Numbered from the stretch's first letter, positions 35,077 through 44,330 are shown. The stretch: DNA of 64,000 nt from JAAYXE01 sp964391195 (GCA_964391195.1 CAYMLG010000005.1:62001-126000); one strand, 5' to 3'. Translations and numbers: made by a program. The notes: a model not told the origin generated them from the sequence alone.

Positions 35077-36642
35077 ATGTTGTCAACTTCTTCATGGGAA
35101 AACCAGCCATCCACCTTGTTGATCGTCCTAACCAGCGCTGTACGCGCTGCTTTCGGCCTGATATGGGTGATCAATGCTTACTTAACCTGGCGGCCTGAAT
35201 TTTATGCCCACTTCGTAGGATATTTACAGAATGCATCACAAGGACAGCCCGCCTGGCTCCTGCCCTGGTTCACAGCCTGGATCGCGTTGGTTACCCCGGC
35301 CACCGGGGTCTTCGTCTGGTTGACCCGCCTCATAGAAACCATCCTGGCCATCGGCCTGCTGGCCGGTCTGGCGCGTAAGTGGGTCTATGTGCTGGGTTTG
35401 GGCTTTAGCCTGCTGATTTGGTCAACCGTGGATGGTTTCGGCGGCCCCTATACCTCGGGAGCGGCTAACCTGGGTCCGGCGCTGGTGTACGTCCTTTTGT
35501 TCATCGCTTTGATCCTTCTCGACCGGCTCACCGGCAGGACACCTTACAGCCTCGATAACTACCTGGAACGTCGCTTTCCAGCCTGGATAAGAATAGCCGA
35601 GTGGGCGCCCTCCGAGAAACTCACCGCCGCGCCGCGCAGCATTCCCTGGACATCACAAGGGGTGGCGATTTCTGCGATCATCCTTGCAGGAGTATTTTTC
35701 TTCAGCACTTTGCAAAGCGCGTTGAATACACCTCCTGCAACCCCGGCCAACGCCGCCGCGGCCGTTTCTCCTCTCAGCCTGGCTTCGTCCTCACCGTCCG
35801 CCAGCGCTCAGGACCCTGGCCTACCTCCCTTGCTTGGGACAGGAGATCGCGTGGAGGTGACGATAACGGCCACGGACACGGATGTTGAAATAGCTAACGG
35901 CGTGAGCTATCAAGCCTGGACTTTTAATGGCACTGTGCCAGGCCCGGTACTCCATGTCCGCCAGGGACAAATCATCGATGTCACCTTCGTGAACCATGGC
36001 AATATGGATCATTCGATCGACTTCCACGCTGCTGAAGTAGACCCGCAGGTCGCATACCGCAGCATTCCCCCGGGGCAGAGTCTTCAATTCTCATTCACTG
36101 CTACCACACCCGGGGTCTTCGTCTACCATTGTGGCACGCCGCCAGTGCTTCTACACATTGCGAACGGCATGTATGGGGCAGTTGTCGTCGATCCAGCCCA
36201 ACCGTTGCCGCCGGCAGATGCGAGCTACGTCCTGGTCCAGAGCGAATGGTACACCAGGCAGGTGGAAGGTAATCTGATGGCAGGGGACTTCAAAAAAATG
36301 GAAACGGTTCTACCGGACGAAGTCGTCTTTAACGGGGTAGCTTTCCAGTATCAGGACCACCCGTTGAAGGTGAAAGCCGGTCAACGCCTGCGGCTATACG
36401 TGGTCGATGCCGGGCCAAACCTCCCGAGCGCTTTTCATGTCATTGGCGCTATATTCGCAGCGGTCTACCCCGATGGTGTGACAGCCCACGCCCTGGATGG
36501 CGTGTCGACGTACGAGGTAGCACCTGGGCAAGGGGTTATCTTCGACCTGGTAATCCCGCAACCCGGGAAATATACTTTTGTGGACCACAGCATGCGTGAT
36601 ATGTTCCTGGGCGCTGCCGGTCTTATAGAGGTAACTGGATAA
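35077..36642 (+). CDS. Copper nitrite reductase-like protein fused to N-terminal membrane domain
   Basis: 521 aa. Residues about 15-215 contain four or five hydrophobic helices resembling a DoxX-type domain, then a Ala/Ser/Pro linker and a two-cupredoxin NirK-like module (about 250-521). All NirK metal sites can be placed: type 1 copper His312, Cys352, His360, Met365; type 2 copper His317, His351, His504; catalytic Asp315 and His454. NirK reduces nitrite to nitric oxide outside the cytoplasm. The spacing Cys-His is one residue shorter than in classical NirK. It begins 39 bases after nuoN, so it may be transcribed with complex I. It could also act as another multicopper oxidase, but the catalytic Asp and His favour nitrite reduction. 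Confidence 0.8.
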   Translation: MLSTSSWENQPSTLLIVLTSAVRAAFGLIWVINAYLTWRPEFYAHFVGYLQNASQGQPAWLLPWFTAWIALVTPATGVFVWLTRLIETILAIGLLAGLARKWVYVLGLGFSLLIWSTVDGFGGPYTSGAANLGPALVYVLLFIALILLDRLTGRTPYSLDNYLERRFPAWIRIAEWAPSEKLTAAPRSIPWTSQGVAISAIILAGVFFFSTLQSALNTPPATPANAAAAVSPLSLASSSPSASAQDPGLPPLLGTGDRVEVTITATDTDVEIANGVSYQAWTFNGTVPGPVLHVRQGQIIDVTFVNHGNMDHSIDFHAAEVDPQVAYRSIPPGQSLQFSFTATTPGVFVYHCGTPPVLLHIANGMYGAVVVDPAQPLPPADASYVLVQSEWYTRQVEGNLMAGDFKKMETVLPDEVVFNGVAFQYQDHPLKVKAGQRLRLYVVDAGPNLPSAFHVIGAIFAAVYPDGVTAHALDGVSTYEVAPGQGVIFDLVIPQPGKYTFVDHSMRDMFLGAAGLIEVTG

Positions 36643-36652
36643 CTTTAATGCA

Positions 36653-36671
36653 TTGATAAGCTGTTTATCAA
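36653..36671. repeat. Short AT-rich inverted repeat after the NirK-like gene
   Basis: TTGATAA, a 5-nt spacer GCTGT, then TTATCAA, 11 bases after the stop. Low GC makes it a poor terminator; may be an operator. The TTGAT and ATCAA half-sites are nine bases apart, so this is not an FNR box. Confidence 0.35.
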
Positions 36672-36770
36672 GCTGATATAAGGATGGAGGAGATCTCCAG
36701 GAAATACAATCAGAGACAGAAACTCGATTGATGTGGCTTGTGTTGATCGGTTTCACGGGCTGTTTTGGCT

Positions 36771-36791
36771 GGTAAGGTTGCAAACCTGACC
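36771..36791. promoter_or_regulatory. 21-bp imperfect palindrome upstream of sugar ABC genes
   Basis: GGT-A-AGGTT-GCA-AACCT-G-ACC, symmetric except for the centre and one position on each side. Candidate operator for a dimeric regulator of the downstream transporter; no regulator gene is adjacent. Confidence 0.3.
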
Positions 36792-36842
36792 AGGAACTCT
36801 ATCAGATTTGACCTGCTAAATTGTAATCTTGTAGAAATCTTG

Positions 36843-36864
36843 GCCGCCATGCAGCTCAGGCGGC
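36843..36864 (+). terminator. GC hairpin followed by T-rich run
   Basis: GCCGCC and GGCGGC arms with a 10-nt loop, followed by TATTTAGTTT. Terminator-like; either ends the upstream transcript or attenuates the sugar transporter leader. Confidence 0.45.
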
Positions 36865-36967
36865 TATTTAGTTTCTCTAAAGAAAGGAGGTGATCACGAA
36901 TTCACATATTAACGACAAACAATCTAATCCGATTCATTTGAATAAACATGAACAGGGAGGTAAAAAA

Positions 36968-38254
36968 ATGTTACGCCGATCTCACAAATCGACTTTGTTG
37001 AGTTTGATTGTCATGGCCAGCCTGCTGTTGGCTGGCTGTGCCTCAGCCACAACGACCCCAGGCTCCGCAGTCACACCGACTGCGCAAGCTCAGACTGAAG
37101 CGCCCACTGAAGTTCCAGCAGTCACACCAACCGCGCAAGCTGAGACTGAAGTCCCCACTGAAGTTTCATCTCTGCCCCAGACCGGGCCGACTACCCAGCC
37201 TTCAGCTCAGCCAACGGCTGAAGCGGAGGCAACACCCGGGCAAACGGCATCCGGTAAGATCGCTCTCCTGCTGCCCGAGACGAAGACCACCCGCTATGAG
37301 ACTGCCGACCGGCCTTACTTCGAGGCAAAATTCAAGGAGCTTTGCCCAAATTGCGAGGTCATATACAGCAACGCCAACCAGAACGCCGACACACAGCTCT
37401 CTCAGGCGGAGGCGGCTTTAACCAATGGTGCCCAGGTGCTCGTCCTCGATCCCGTTAACTCAACCGCGGCTGCGGTCATTGCCGATAGAGCGAAATCTCA
37501 GGGCGTGCCGGTGATTGCCTACGACCGGCTTATTCTTAACTCCGACGGGGTGAATTACTATATTTCCTTCGACAACGAGAAAGTCGGAGAACTGCAGGCG
37601 CAGAGCCTGGTCGATGAGCTGAGCCGGCAGGGGAAGCAGAACCCGCAGATCGTCATGATCAACGGCTCGCCAACCGACAACAACGCCAGCCTCTTCAAAG
37701 CAGGCGCGCACAGCGTGTTCGACCCGCTGGTTGAGTCACAGGGGCTGACCATCGCCAAAGAGTACGACACGCCGGATTGGAGCCCAGACCAGGCGCAGAA
37801 TGAAATGCAGCAAGCGCTGACGGCGCTGGGAAACATGGTGGATGGCGTGTATGCCGCTAACGATGGCACGGCAGGTGGGGCCATCGCGGCGATGAAGACC
37901 GCTGGCCTGAATCCGCTGCCTCCAGTAACGGGACAGGATGCTGAGCTTGCCGCCATTCAACGCATCCTGAGCGGAGACCAGTACATGACCGTATATAAAG
38001 CGATCAAACCAGAGGCGGAGGCCGCCGCCCAACTTGCTTATTACCTGCTCACCAACACTGACGTTCCCTCCGACATGACCAATGGCGCGACGGTCAATAA
38101 TAATACGATCGACGTGCCTTCGATCCTGCTGGCACCAGTAGCTGTCACAAAGGATAATGTAAAGGATACCGTTGTGAAAGATAACTTCTGGACTGTGGAG
38201 CAGATTTGTACGGCCGACTTCGCCGAAGCCTGCGAATCCGCTGGACTGCAATAG
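36968..38254 (+). CDS. Sugar ABC transporter substrate-binding lipoprotein (XylF/ChvE-like)
   Basis: 428 aa from ATG 36968 (GGGAGG at the right distance). Lipoprotein signal with LLLAGC, then a Thr/Pro/Glu-rich linker of about 70 residues containing a 17-residue repeat, then a periplasmic-binding-protein type 1 fold: IALLLPETKTTRYETADRP, VLVLDPVNSTAAAVIADRA, VPVIAYDRLI, GVYAANDGTAGGAIAAMK and PPVTGQDAELAAIQRI. These resemble xylose or multi-sugar binding proteins. The actual sugar is unknown. Confidence 0.9.
   Translation: MLRRSHKSTLLSLIVMASLLLAGCASATTTPGSAVTPTAQAQTEAPTEVPAVTPTAQAETEVPTEVSSLPQTGPTTQPSAQPTAEAEATPGQTASGKIALLLPETKTTRYETADRPYFEAKFKELCPNCEVIYSNANQNADTQLSQAEAALTNGAQVLVLDPVNSTAAAVIADRAKSQGVPVIAYDRLILNSDGVNYYISFDNEKVGELQAQSLVDELSRQGKQNPQIVMINGSPTDNNASLFKAGAHSVFDPLVESQGLTIAKEYDTPDWSPDQAQNEMQQALTALGNMVDGVYAANDGTAGGAIAAMKTAGLNPLPPVTGQDAELAAIQRILSGDQYMTVYKAIKPEAEAAAQLAYYLLTNTDVPSDMTNGATVNNNTIDVPSILLAPVAVTKDNVKDTVVKDNFWTVEQICTADFAEACESAGLQ
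37068..37169 (+). repeat. Two-copy 51-bp in-frame tandem repeat in lipoprotein linker
   Basis: Units begin at 37068 and 37119 with CAGTCACACC. Each encodes about 17 residues of the pattern VTPTAQAxTExPTEV. A variable-length linker between lipid anchor and sugar-binding domain. Confidence 0.75.
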
Positions 38255-38287
38255 GCGAGCGCCTGGTGGTTCGAGGTTGAGTTTCAG

Positions 38288-38321
38288 GAGGGGCAAGGCG
38301 GGGCTCCCGCTTGAGCCCCTC
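38288..38321 (+). terminator. Hairpin between binding-protein and ATPase genes
   Basis: GAGGGGC and GCCCCTC arms around a roughly 20-nt GC-rich loop, in the 86-bp gap. Such hairpins often let the binding protein be made in excess over the membrane components. Confidence 0.5.
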
Positions 38322-38340
38322 CGCTCTTGGGAGGTCATGA

Positions 38341-39144
38341 ATGGAACAGTCGAAAACTGCGCCCATCCTGCAGTTGCTTGGTATCAACAAGCGATTCGGC
38401 GCTGTACAGGCCCTTTCTGATGTGGACTTCGAGGTTTATCTCAACGAAGTGGTCGGCCTGGTGGGCGACAATGGCGCAGGGAAATCGACGCTGGTCAAGA
38501 TTATCTCCGGGGTATACCGCCCTGATTCCGGACAATATCTCTTCGAAGGCAAGGTGAGAGTTGTGAACAGCCCAAAAGATGCCACCCGATTGGGGATCGA
38601 GACCGTGTATCAGGACCTGTCTCTATGCGATAACCTGGACGTGGTCGCCAATCTTTATCTCGGCCGGGAACGAACCCGGCCTGTGATCCCCGGAATGCTG
38701 TCTTCGATGGATGAGGTGAAGATGGAACAAAACACGATTCAACTGCTTTCCGATCTGCATGTCCACCTGCCCTCCATCCGGAGCCAGGTCGCCACACTTT
38801 CTGGAGGCCAGCGGCAATCGGTGGCAGTTTCGCGGGCGGTGATGTGGGATTCCAGGGTGGTGGTGCTCGATGAACCGACGGCTGCCCTCGGAGTAGATCA
38901 AACCCGCCAGGTGAAGGACTTGATCCTCCGGCTGCGCGAGCGAGGTTTGGGAGTGATCGTGATCAGCCACAATCTGGCAGACATTTTCGATGTGGCGGAC
39001 CGCATTATCGTGCTAAGGCTGGGGCATCGCGTAGCGACCTTCAACGCCCATACATCTAACCCTGAACAAGTGGTGGCAGCCATCACCGGAGCGATGTTCA
39101 ACGCAGTGACGAAGGATGACAATGCAAATCTTGCAGATGAATAA
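38341..39144 (+). CDS. Sugar ABC transporter ATP-binding protein
   Basis: 267 aa, a single ATPase domain instead of the duplicated one found in XylG or RbsA. Walker A GDNGAGKST, signature LSGGQRQSVAVSRAV, Walker B RVVVLDEPTAALG and the switch histidine in ISHN. It would act as a homodimer. Second gene of the three-gene transporter operon; GGAGGT upstream of the ATG. Confidence 0.93.
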   Translation: MEQSKTAPILQLLGINKRFGAVQALSDVDFEVYLNEVVGLVGDNGAGKSTLVKIISGVYRPDSGQYLFEGKVRVVNSPKDATRLGIETVYQDLSLCDNLDVVANLYLGRERTRPVIPGMLSSMDEVKMEQNTIQLLSDLHVHLPSIRSQVATLSGGQRQSVAVSRAVMWDSRVVVLDEPTAALGVDQTRQVKDLILRLRERGLGVIVISHNLADIFDVADRIIVLRLGHRVATFNAHTSNPEQVVAAITGAMFNAVTKDDNANLADE

Positions 39145-39156
39145 GGACAGAACGAG

Positions 39157-40407
39157 ATGGATGAGGCGACATCTGTGAAGAAAAAAGCGGCTCAGCCCAC
39201 ATCTTTCCAAAAGTTGGTTGCGGGCGCCTTACGGCGGATCAGGCAGGGGGACATCGGGTCTCTCCCGGTGCTGCTCGGGCTGGTCTTGATTGCAATAATA
39301 TTTCAAGCCGCTAATCCCAACTTCCTTACCCCGGTAAACCTGACCAACCTGCTGGTGCAGATCTCAGCCGTTGGAACGATCTCGGTCGGAGTCGTGCTGG
39401 CGCTGCTGATCGGGGAAATCGACCTGTCGGTGGGAGCGGTGAGCGGGCTGTCTGCCGGGATCATGGCGGTGCTCTCGGTCAAGTCTGGGTTGCCGGCCAC
39501 GGTTGCGATTGCGGCCGGCATCCTCACCGGCGCGATCATAGGGCTGCTGCAAGGTGGGTGGTTTGCCAGGCTGCACGTGCCATCTTTTGTCGTAACCCTG
39601 GCCGGCTATCTTGGATGGCAGGGCGCTTTATTGTTTGTGTTGGGAAGCACAGGGACAGTCAACCTGACCGATCCGGTAATCATCGGGATTGCCAACTCCC
39701 GCCTCCCACTGGCTGCCGGTTGGGGATTGGCCATACTATTTATCCTGGTTGTCTCCGCCGGCCAGTTCCGAAAGCGGGCGCAACGGGCGCGAGCTGGCCT
39801 GAACGTGCAGCCCATGGCGGCCCTGGTAATCCGTATCGCCGTTATCGCGGCGGCAATTCTATTGGCCGTAGGCATCATGAGCGCCAACCGTAACCCGATC
39901 AGGGAAGGGACTCCAATCCAGGGGATTCCGTCAGCCGTCCTGTTCTTCTTCGGGTTTATTGTAATTTTCGATTTGATCCTGCAGCGGACACGTTTTGGCC
40001 GTTATGTTTTTGCTGTTGGCGGCAACGCAGAGGCAACCCGGCGCGCCGGAATCAATGTGGACCAGGTCCGGATCGTGGTCTTCAGCTTATGCTCGGCGCT
40101 GGCCGCCTGTGGAGGGATCCTGGCAGGATCGCGGCTGCTGTCGGTAAACCAGTCTTCTGGCAGCGGCGATGTGCTGCTGAACGCTATCGCTGCGGCCGTC
40201 ATCGGTGGAACCAGCCTCTTCGGCGGCCAGGGGAGCACCTGGTCTGCCCTGCTTGGCGCCCTCCTGATCGGGTCGATCGCCAATGGGATGGATCTGTTGG
40301 CGTTCTCCTCCTCGATCAAATTCATGGTCACCGGCGCCGTCCTGCTCCTGGCGGTCACCCTGGACACCTACACCCACACCCTGCAGAAAAAGTCCGGGCG
40401 ATCCTGA
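39157..40407 (+). CDS. Sugar ABC transporter permease (XylH-like)
   Basis: 416 aa, about ten hydrophobic segments. Typical carbohydrate-uptake-2 family motifs: IGEIDLSVGAVSGLSAGIMA, GNAEATRRAGINVDQVRI and AVIGGTSLFGGQGSTWSALLG. Forms the channel with the ATPase encoded 12 bases upstream. The length and central loop fit XylH better than RbsC. Confidence 0.93.
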   Translation: MDEATSVKKKAAQPTSFQKLVAGALRRIRQGDIGSLPVLLGLVLIAIIFQAANPNFLTPVNLTNLLVQISAVGTISVGVVLALLIGEIDLSVGAVSGLSAGIMAVLSVKSGLPATVAIAAGILTGAIIGLLQGGWFARLHVPSFVVTLAGYLGWQGALLFVLGSTGTVNLTDPVIIGIANSRLPLAAGWGLAILFILVVSAGQFRKRAQRARAGLNVQPMAALVIRIAVIAAAILLAVGIMSANRNPIREGTPIQGIPSAVLFFFGFIVIFDLILQRTRFGRYVFAVGGNAEATRRAGINVDQVRIVVFSLCSALAACGGILAGSRLLSVNQSSGSGDVLLNAIAAAVIGGTSLFGGQGSTWSALLGALLIGSIANGMDLLAFSSSIKFMVTGAVLLLAVTLDTYTHTLQKKSGRS

Positions 40408-40545
40408 TCGATCATCGTCGCCTGTTCAGCGGTTGATCAAAAGACTGCACGAAGCGGAAGGTTGAGAAGCCAACAAGCTTATCAATAACAGGGCCGCTGC
40501 TCAAGGCACTGGGAAGGAAAATGGATTTAACAGGGAGGAGATTCT

Positions 40546-40830
40546 ATGAGTATTGCAGAGTTTATCGCCGTCGATCCTTATGCTCCCCAAAACACGAAAA
40601 AAGAGCTTGAGGGTTTCATCCCCAGGTTCAAAGGCATGTTTGATTGGGAGATTCGTCCAGATGGAGATGTCGTGATCCAATATGATGACACTCGGATCAG
40701 CGATGAGCTGATCGAGGAAGTGCTCCAGAGAAACGGGTTCAATGTCCAGCATATCCTGGATCTACCCCTGGACAGTGATGTCCTGGGGTCCAAGGCATTT
40801 TCTACTCGATCTGGCGTGGATGCTTGCTAA
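40546..40830 (+). CDS. Small conserved-looking protein, possible HMA-like fold
   Basis: 94 aa with GGGAGGAG upstream. The centre WEIRPDGDVVIQYDDTRIS then ELIEEVLQRNGF suggests a strand-helix-strand pattern like that of heavy-metal-associated domains, but the metal-binding CxxC is missing. No family assigned. It precedes the universal stress protein gene by 53 bases and may share its transcript. Confidence 0.6.
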   Translation: MSIAEFIAVDPYAPQNTKKELEGFIPRFKGMFDWEIRPDGDVVIQYDDTRISDELIEEVLQRNGFNVQHILDLPLDSDVLGSKAFSTRSGVDAC

Positions 40831-40883
40831 TCGGAATGGCCTTCTCCAGCCCCGGAGAGGGCCATCAAAAGGGAGAGAAAAGA

Positions 40884-41792
40884 ATGAGCATGACGAATCG
40901 GACACAATTGTCTGTTGAAGCAGGTGATAGGTTGATTGAAGGCCGCACATCCGAGAACACGGTCCTGATCGCCATGGATGGCTCGCCGGCCTCACAATCA
41001 GCCGCCCATATCGCCGTCCAGCTCGCACGGAGCCAGCATTTCTCCGTCTATGGGCTCTATGTTGCAGATTTAATGGTCCTGTTAGGCGAGAATTACGGGG
41101 ATTACCATTCAGAATTAGGCAGTTTCGAGGAGCCGGGCTCAGAAGCTGAAACGATCGATCTGTTTGAAAGACAGGGGGCGCTGGCGCTCGGCTGGCTGCG
41201 GCAAATCTGCCACCAGGGGCATGTGCCTCTGGAGACGGAAATTATCCTGGGAGGCGTTCCTGAGCTGATCATTTCCAAAGCCACCCATGCACGATTGATT
41301 TCGTTGGGCCGGCGCGGTTACAGCCATACTTCAGAAATGCAACACCTGGGCAGCAATTTTCGATCGATCGCCCATCACGTCCACCGGCCGATTATCGCCG
41401 GCAGTGAGGATGCCTGGCGGCGGCCAATCGAGCGCATCTTACTGGCATACAACGGAAGCAGGCAGGCAGAGAACGCCCTGGCCTGGGCGCCCATCCTGCA
41501 ACAGGCGTTCTCCTGTCACATCACCGTGCTCTCGGTGAGCGAACTGGACCGGTCACCTGTTGGTCATCGGGTCGATATCCAGGACCACCTGTATGAGAGC
41601 GGGCTGAGCTACGACCGGCTTGTGATCCGTTCAGGCCAGCCAGCCGAGGAAATCGTCGCTGCGGCAGTAGAATATCGGGCGCAGTTGATCCTCATGGGCA
41701 GCTACCGGCACGGGGAAATTCTGGAATGGTTGACAGGCAGCACCGTTGATTATGTGTTATGCAATACGCGCCTGCCGGTCTTTATCGTTTAG
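40884..41792 (+). CDS. Tandem universal stress protein
   Basis: 302 aa with two UspA domains: the first (about 22-165) opens with NTVLIAMDGSPASQSAAHIA, the second (about 175-302) with IERILLAYNGSRQAENALAW. The second ends with ILMGSYRHGEILEWLTGSTV, near the GxxGx9GS nucleotide-binding signature. Usp proteins respond to stress and bind ATP or other ligands. Start ATG 40884 follows GGGAGAG. Convergent with the act operon, only 19 bases from its end. Confidence 0.88.
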   Translation: MSMTNRTQLSVEAGDRLIEGRTSENTVLIAMDGSPASQSAAHIAVQLARSQHFSVYGLYVADLMVLLGENYGDYHSELGSFEEPGSEAETIDLFERQGALALGWLRQICHQGHVPLETEIILGGVPELIISKATHARLISLGRRGYSHTSEMQHLGSNFRSIAHHVHRPIIAGSEDAWRRPIERILLAYNGSRQAENALAWAPILQQAFSCHITVLSVSELDRSPVGHRVDIQDHLYESGLSYDRLVIRSGQPAEEIVAAAVEYRAQLILMGSYRHGEILEWLTGSTVDYVLCNTRLPVFIV

Positions 41793-41811
41793 GACCAGAT
41801 CGCTTCATCTT

Positions 41812-42840
41812 CTACTTCTTTAGGGTTCGGACGTAGTTGATCACGTCCCAACGTTCTGAAGGGCTCAGGTTCTCGGCTATACTGGGCATAACCCCACGTC
41901 CCTGGGTGACCACCATAAAGATCTCTCTATCCGGCAAGTCTTGTACCTGGGAGGAAGTAAGGTCCGCGGGTTTTGGCGAGAAAAAACCGCTCAGCGGGCT
42001 GCTGCCATCGCCGGCCGGCCCATGACACACGGCGCAGGTGATGCTGAACAATTCTTGACCGCGCTGGATGGATTCGGGTGAAGATGGCACTGGCTTATTG
42101 GCCGGCTGCCCGTCGATCAGCACTGGTCCCTGGATGGGGATAGATTCCACCGGAGCAGCCCGGCGCGGTCCCTGCAGGTATGCGGTGGAATCCTGTTCGG
42201 CCATATTGGTAGGGAACCGTATTTTCACCAAATCATAACCGATCAGCAGGGTGACGGCACCCAACAGGACGACAACCGCGCCTACCGTTGCCCAAAATGC
42301 AGTCAGGCGGACATCCGTGTGCTGGGGGGTGGATGCTTCGCGCCGCAGGTGATGAGCGCCGTTTGCCTTCAGAATGCTCTCCACCTGATCGCCCAGCGTA
42401 TCCTCGACTTCAACCAGAACCCCGATGTGACCTTCGGTAATGCGCGGGTCGTAGAGCTGAGACTTAAAGACCGGGAAGCGATTCTCCCCTAGAAGGCCGA
42501 AAAAGGCGGCCCACATGGTGCCCAACATCGTCGTTTCGAATAGGACAATCAGGGTGGGCGGGATAGGGGTAATCGGCTGCCCGCCCTGCTCAAGCGGGTA
42601 GAGCAGAAAGATCCCAAACGTGAGGAAGAGCCCGGCCAGCAATCCCAGCACCGCGCCAATCAGGGAGATCAGGACCACCCTGCGCCGAGGCCGGGAACGC
42701 CCGAGCATCTCTGCCCGGTAAGGGATCCCAGACATCACCGTGATCTTCTCGTCAGGCACTCCGAGCCGGTGCAATGCGCCGATCGTTTCGGCAGTGGGGG
42801 TCGCCTCGTGGAATAACCCCAGTAATTGGACCTCGCCCAT
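41812..42840 (-). CDS. Alternative complex III subunits ActD and ActE as one fusion protein
   Basis: 342 aa. Residues 1-185 are the DUF3341/ActD domain with a helix pair (VLISLIGAVLGLLAGLFL, LFETTMLGTMWAAFFGLLG). A third hydrophobic segment (about 187-210) leads to a C-terminal cytochrome c domain with one heme site CAVCH and the probable axial Met in GVMPSIAENLSPSERWD. In other organisms ActD and ActE are separate proteins. Last gene of the minus-strand operon. Confidence 0.88.
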   Translation of the reverse strand: MGEVQLLGLFHEATPTAETIGALHRLGVPDEKITVMSGIPYRAEMLGRSRPRRRVVLISLIGAVLGLLAGLFLTFGIFLLYPLEQGGQPITPIPPTLIVLFETTMLGTMWAAFFGLLGENRFPVFKSQLYDPRITEGHIGVLVEVEDTLGDQVESILKANGAHHLRREASTPQHTDVRLTAFWATVGAVVVLLGAVTLLIGYDLVKIRFPTNMAEQDSTAYLQGPRRAAPVESIPIQGPVLIDGQPANKPVPSSPESIQRGQELFSITCAVCHGPAGDGSSPLSGFFSPKPADLTSSQVQDLPDREIFMVVTQGRGVMPSIAENLSPSERWDVINYVRTLKK

Positions 42841-42854
42841 GATACCCTCCTGCC

Positions 42855-44330
42855 CTAATCCTCCGGCTCAGCCTTGGTTGGCACCAACGCCCGGCCTATC
42901 CGCCGGAGACCCTGCAGTACCTGCCCTTCATACACTTCCCATACCGGAATCAGTGGAAAGATCCTCGAAAAGAGCACGTACAGGAGAGCGACCAACGCGA
43001 AGGCGCCCACTGTGATCAGGCTTTCGGGCCACTGGGGGATATAAATCCCCCAACTATAAGGCAGCTCATTTCTGCCCAGGGTGACCGGGATGATAATGTA
43101 GCGTTCCAGGTACATGCCAACCTGAACAAACAGCGAAACGATGAAAATCGCCGGGACGGAGGTGCGCACCCGCCGGGACCACAGAGTAGCCCATGGCAAA
43201 ACCACGTTGCAGAACAACATCATGAACCACAGGGGTGCGGCGAAACCAGTGGCCAGGAGCTGCTGAATAACCTTCTCAACTGGCGCCTGGCCATACCACG
43301 GGACGAGGTAATCGTTGAAGTAGAAATAAGCCCAGGCCAGGGAGAGGAGCAGTAAAAACTTTCCCATCCCATCAAAGTGCTCGTCGCGTAAGAAGTATTC
43401 CAGGTGCATGGCTTTGCGGATGAGCACCAGGACCATGATGACCGCCCCCGCCCCTGAAAAGAGGGCCCCGATCACGAAATAGGGTCCGAAGACCGTGCTG
43501 TGCCAGCCTGGTTGGATGGCCATAGCAAAATCCCAGGAGACGATAGTGTGTACGGAGAACATCACCGGGATGATGGCGTAGCTGAAGACGTTGAGCGCTG
43601 TCTCCTGGTTAACCCATTCCCGTTCAGTGCCACGCCAGCCAAGGGCCAGCATTTCGTACAACCGGTGGCGCCAGCCGATTGTGTGGTCGCGCGCCATGGC
43701 CAGATCCGGCAGCAGGCCGATATAGGCAAACAAAATACTACAGGTCAGGTAGGTGAAAATCGCCGTCAAATCCCACAGCAAGGGTGAGTGGTAGCTAGGC
43801 CAGATCTGGCGCTGGTTCGGGATAGGCAGCAGCCAGTAGAACTTCCACGAGCGCCCCAAATGCACCAGGGGGAACATGGCCGCGGCCATGAGAGCGAACA
43901 CTGTTAGAGTCTCGGCGGCCCGGCTGATCGGCCGGCGCCACTCGATCTTCAAAACCCGCAGCGCAGCCGAAATAAATGTTCCCGCGTGGCCGATGCCGAT
44001 AAAATAGACGAAGTTAACGATGTATAGCGCCCACATCACCGGACGGTTCAACCCGGTAATCCCCAGTCCCAGGTTCATCTGGTATGTCCAAATGACGCCG
44101 AACAAAAGAACCAGCCCAGCCAGGATTGCGGTGATGATCCAAAAACGCCAGGTATGCCGGAACATAGGTTCCAGCACCCCCCGGTCGATGTCCAAGGGGT
44201 AGCGGGGGTCGAGTAGCAGATGCAGCCTCCGCTCGTGCTCAACCTGGTGGGCCAGTTCTGTGTCTTCCGGTGGAGGTCGCCTCCAGATCGGGTAATCACG
44301 CGGCCTATCCATTTTGAGCCCTTCCATCAT
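42855..44330 (-). CDS. Alternative complex III subunit ActC (NrfD-like quinol-binding membrane protein)
   Basis: 491 aa, about ten transmembrane helices of the NrfD/PsrC family, where quinol is oxidised. Recognisable are the N-terminal RYPLDIDRGVLEPM, the FVYFIGIGHAGTFISAALR region and YFYFNDYLVPWYG. Its first 26 bases overlap the end of the iron-sulfur gene. ATG 44312 (MDRPRD) is an alternative start. Confidence 0.92.
   Translation of the reverse strand: MMEGLKMDRPRDYPIWRRPPPEDTELAHQVEHERRLHLLLDPRYPLDIDRGVLEPMFRHTWRFWIITAILAGLVLLFGVIWTYQMNLGLGITGLNRPVMWALYIVNFVYFIGIGHAGTFISAALRVLKIEWRRPISRAAETLTVFALMAAAMFPLVHLGRSWKFYWLLPIPNQRQIWPSYHSPLLWDLTAIFTYLTCSILFAYIGLLPDLAMARDHTIGWRHRLYEMLALGWRGTEREWVNQETALNVFSYAIIPVMFSVHTIVSWDFAMAIQPGWHSTVFGPYFVIGALFSGAGAVIMVLVLIRKAMHLEYFLRDEHFDGMGKFLLLLSLAWAYFYFNDYLVPWYGQAPVEKVIQQLLATGFAAPLWFMMLFCNVVLPWATLWSRRVRTSVPAIFIVSLFVQVGMYLERYIIIPVTLGRNELPYSWGIYIPQWPESLITVGAFALVALLYVLFSRIFPLIPVWEVYEGQVLQGLRRIGRALVPTKAEPED

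Noticed and set aside
36653..36671. FNR/NNR-type box for the NirK-like gene
   Set aside because: The half-sites TTGAT and ATCAA are nine bases apart and not four, and the element lies after the gene.
35077..41800. Genomic island carrying nitrite reduction and sugar uptake genes
   Set aside because: No integrase, tRNA, direct repeats or obvious change in base or codon use mark the borders.
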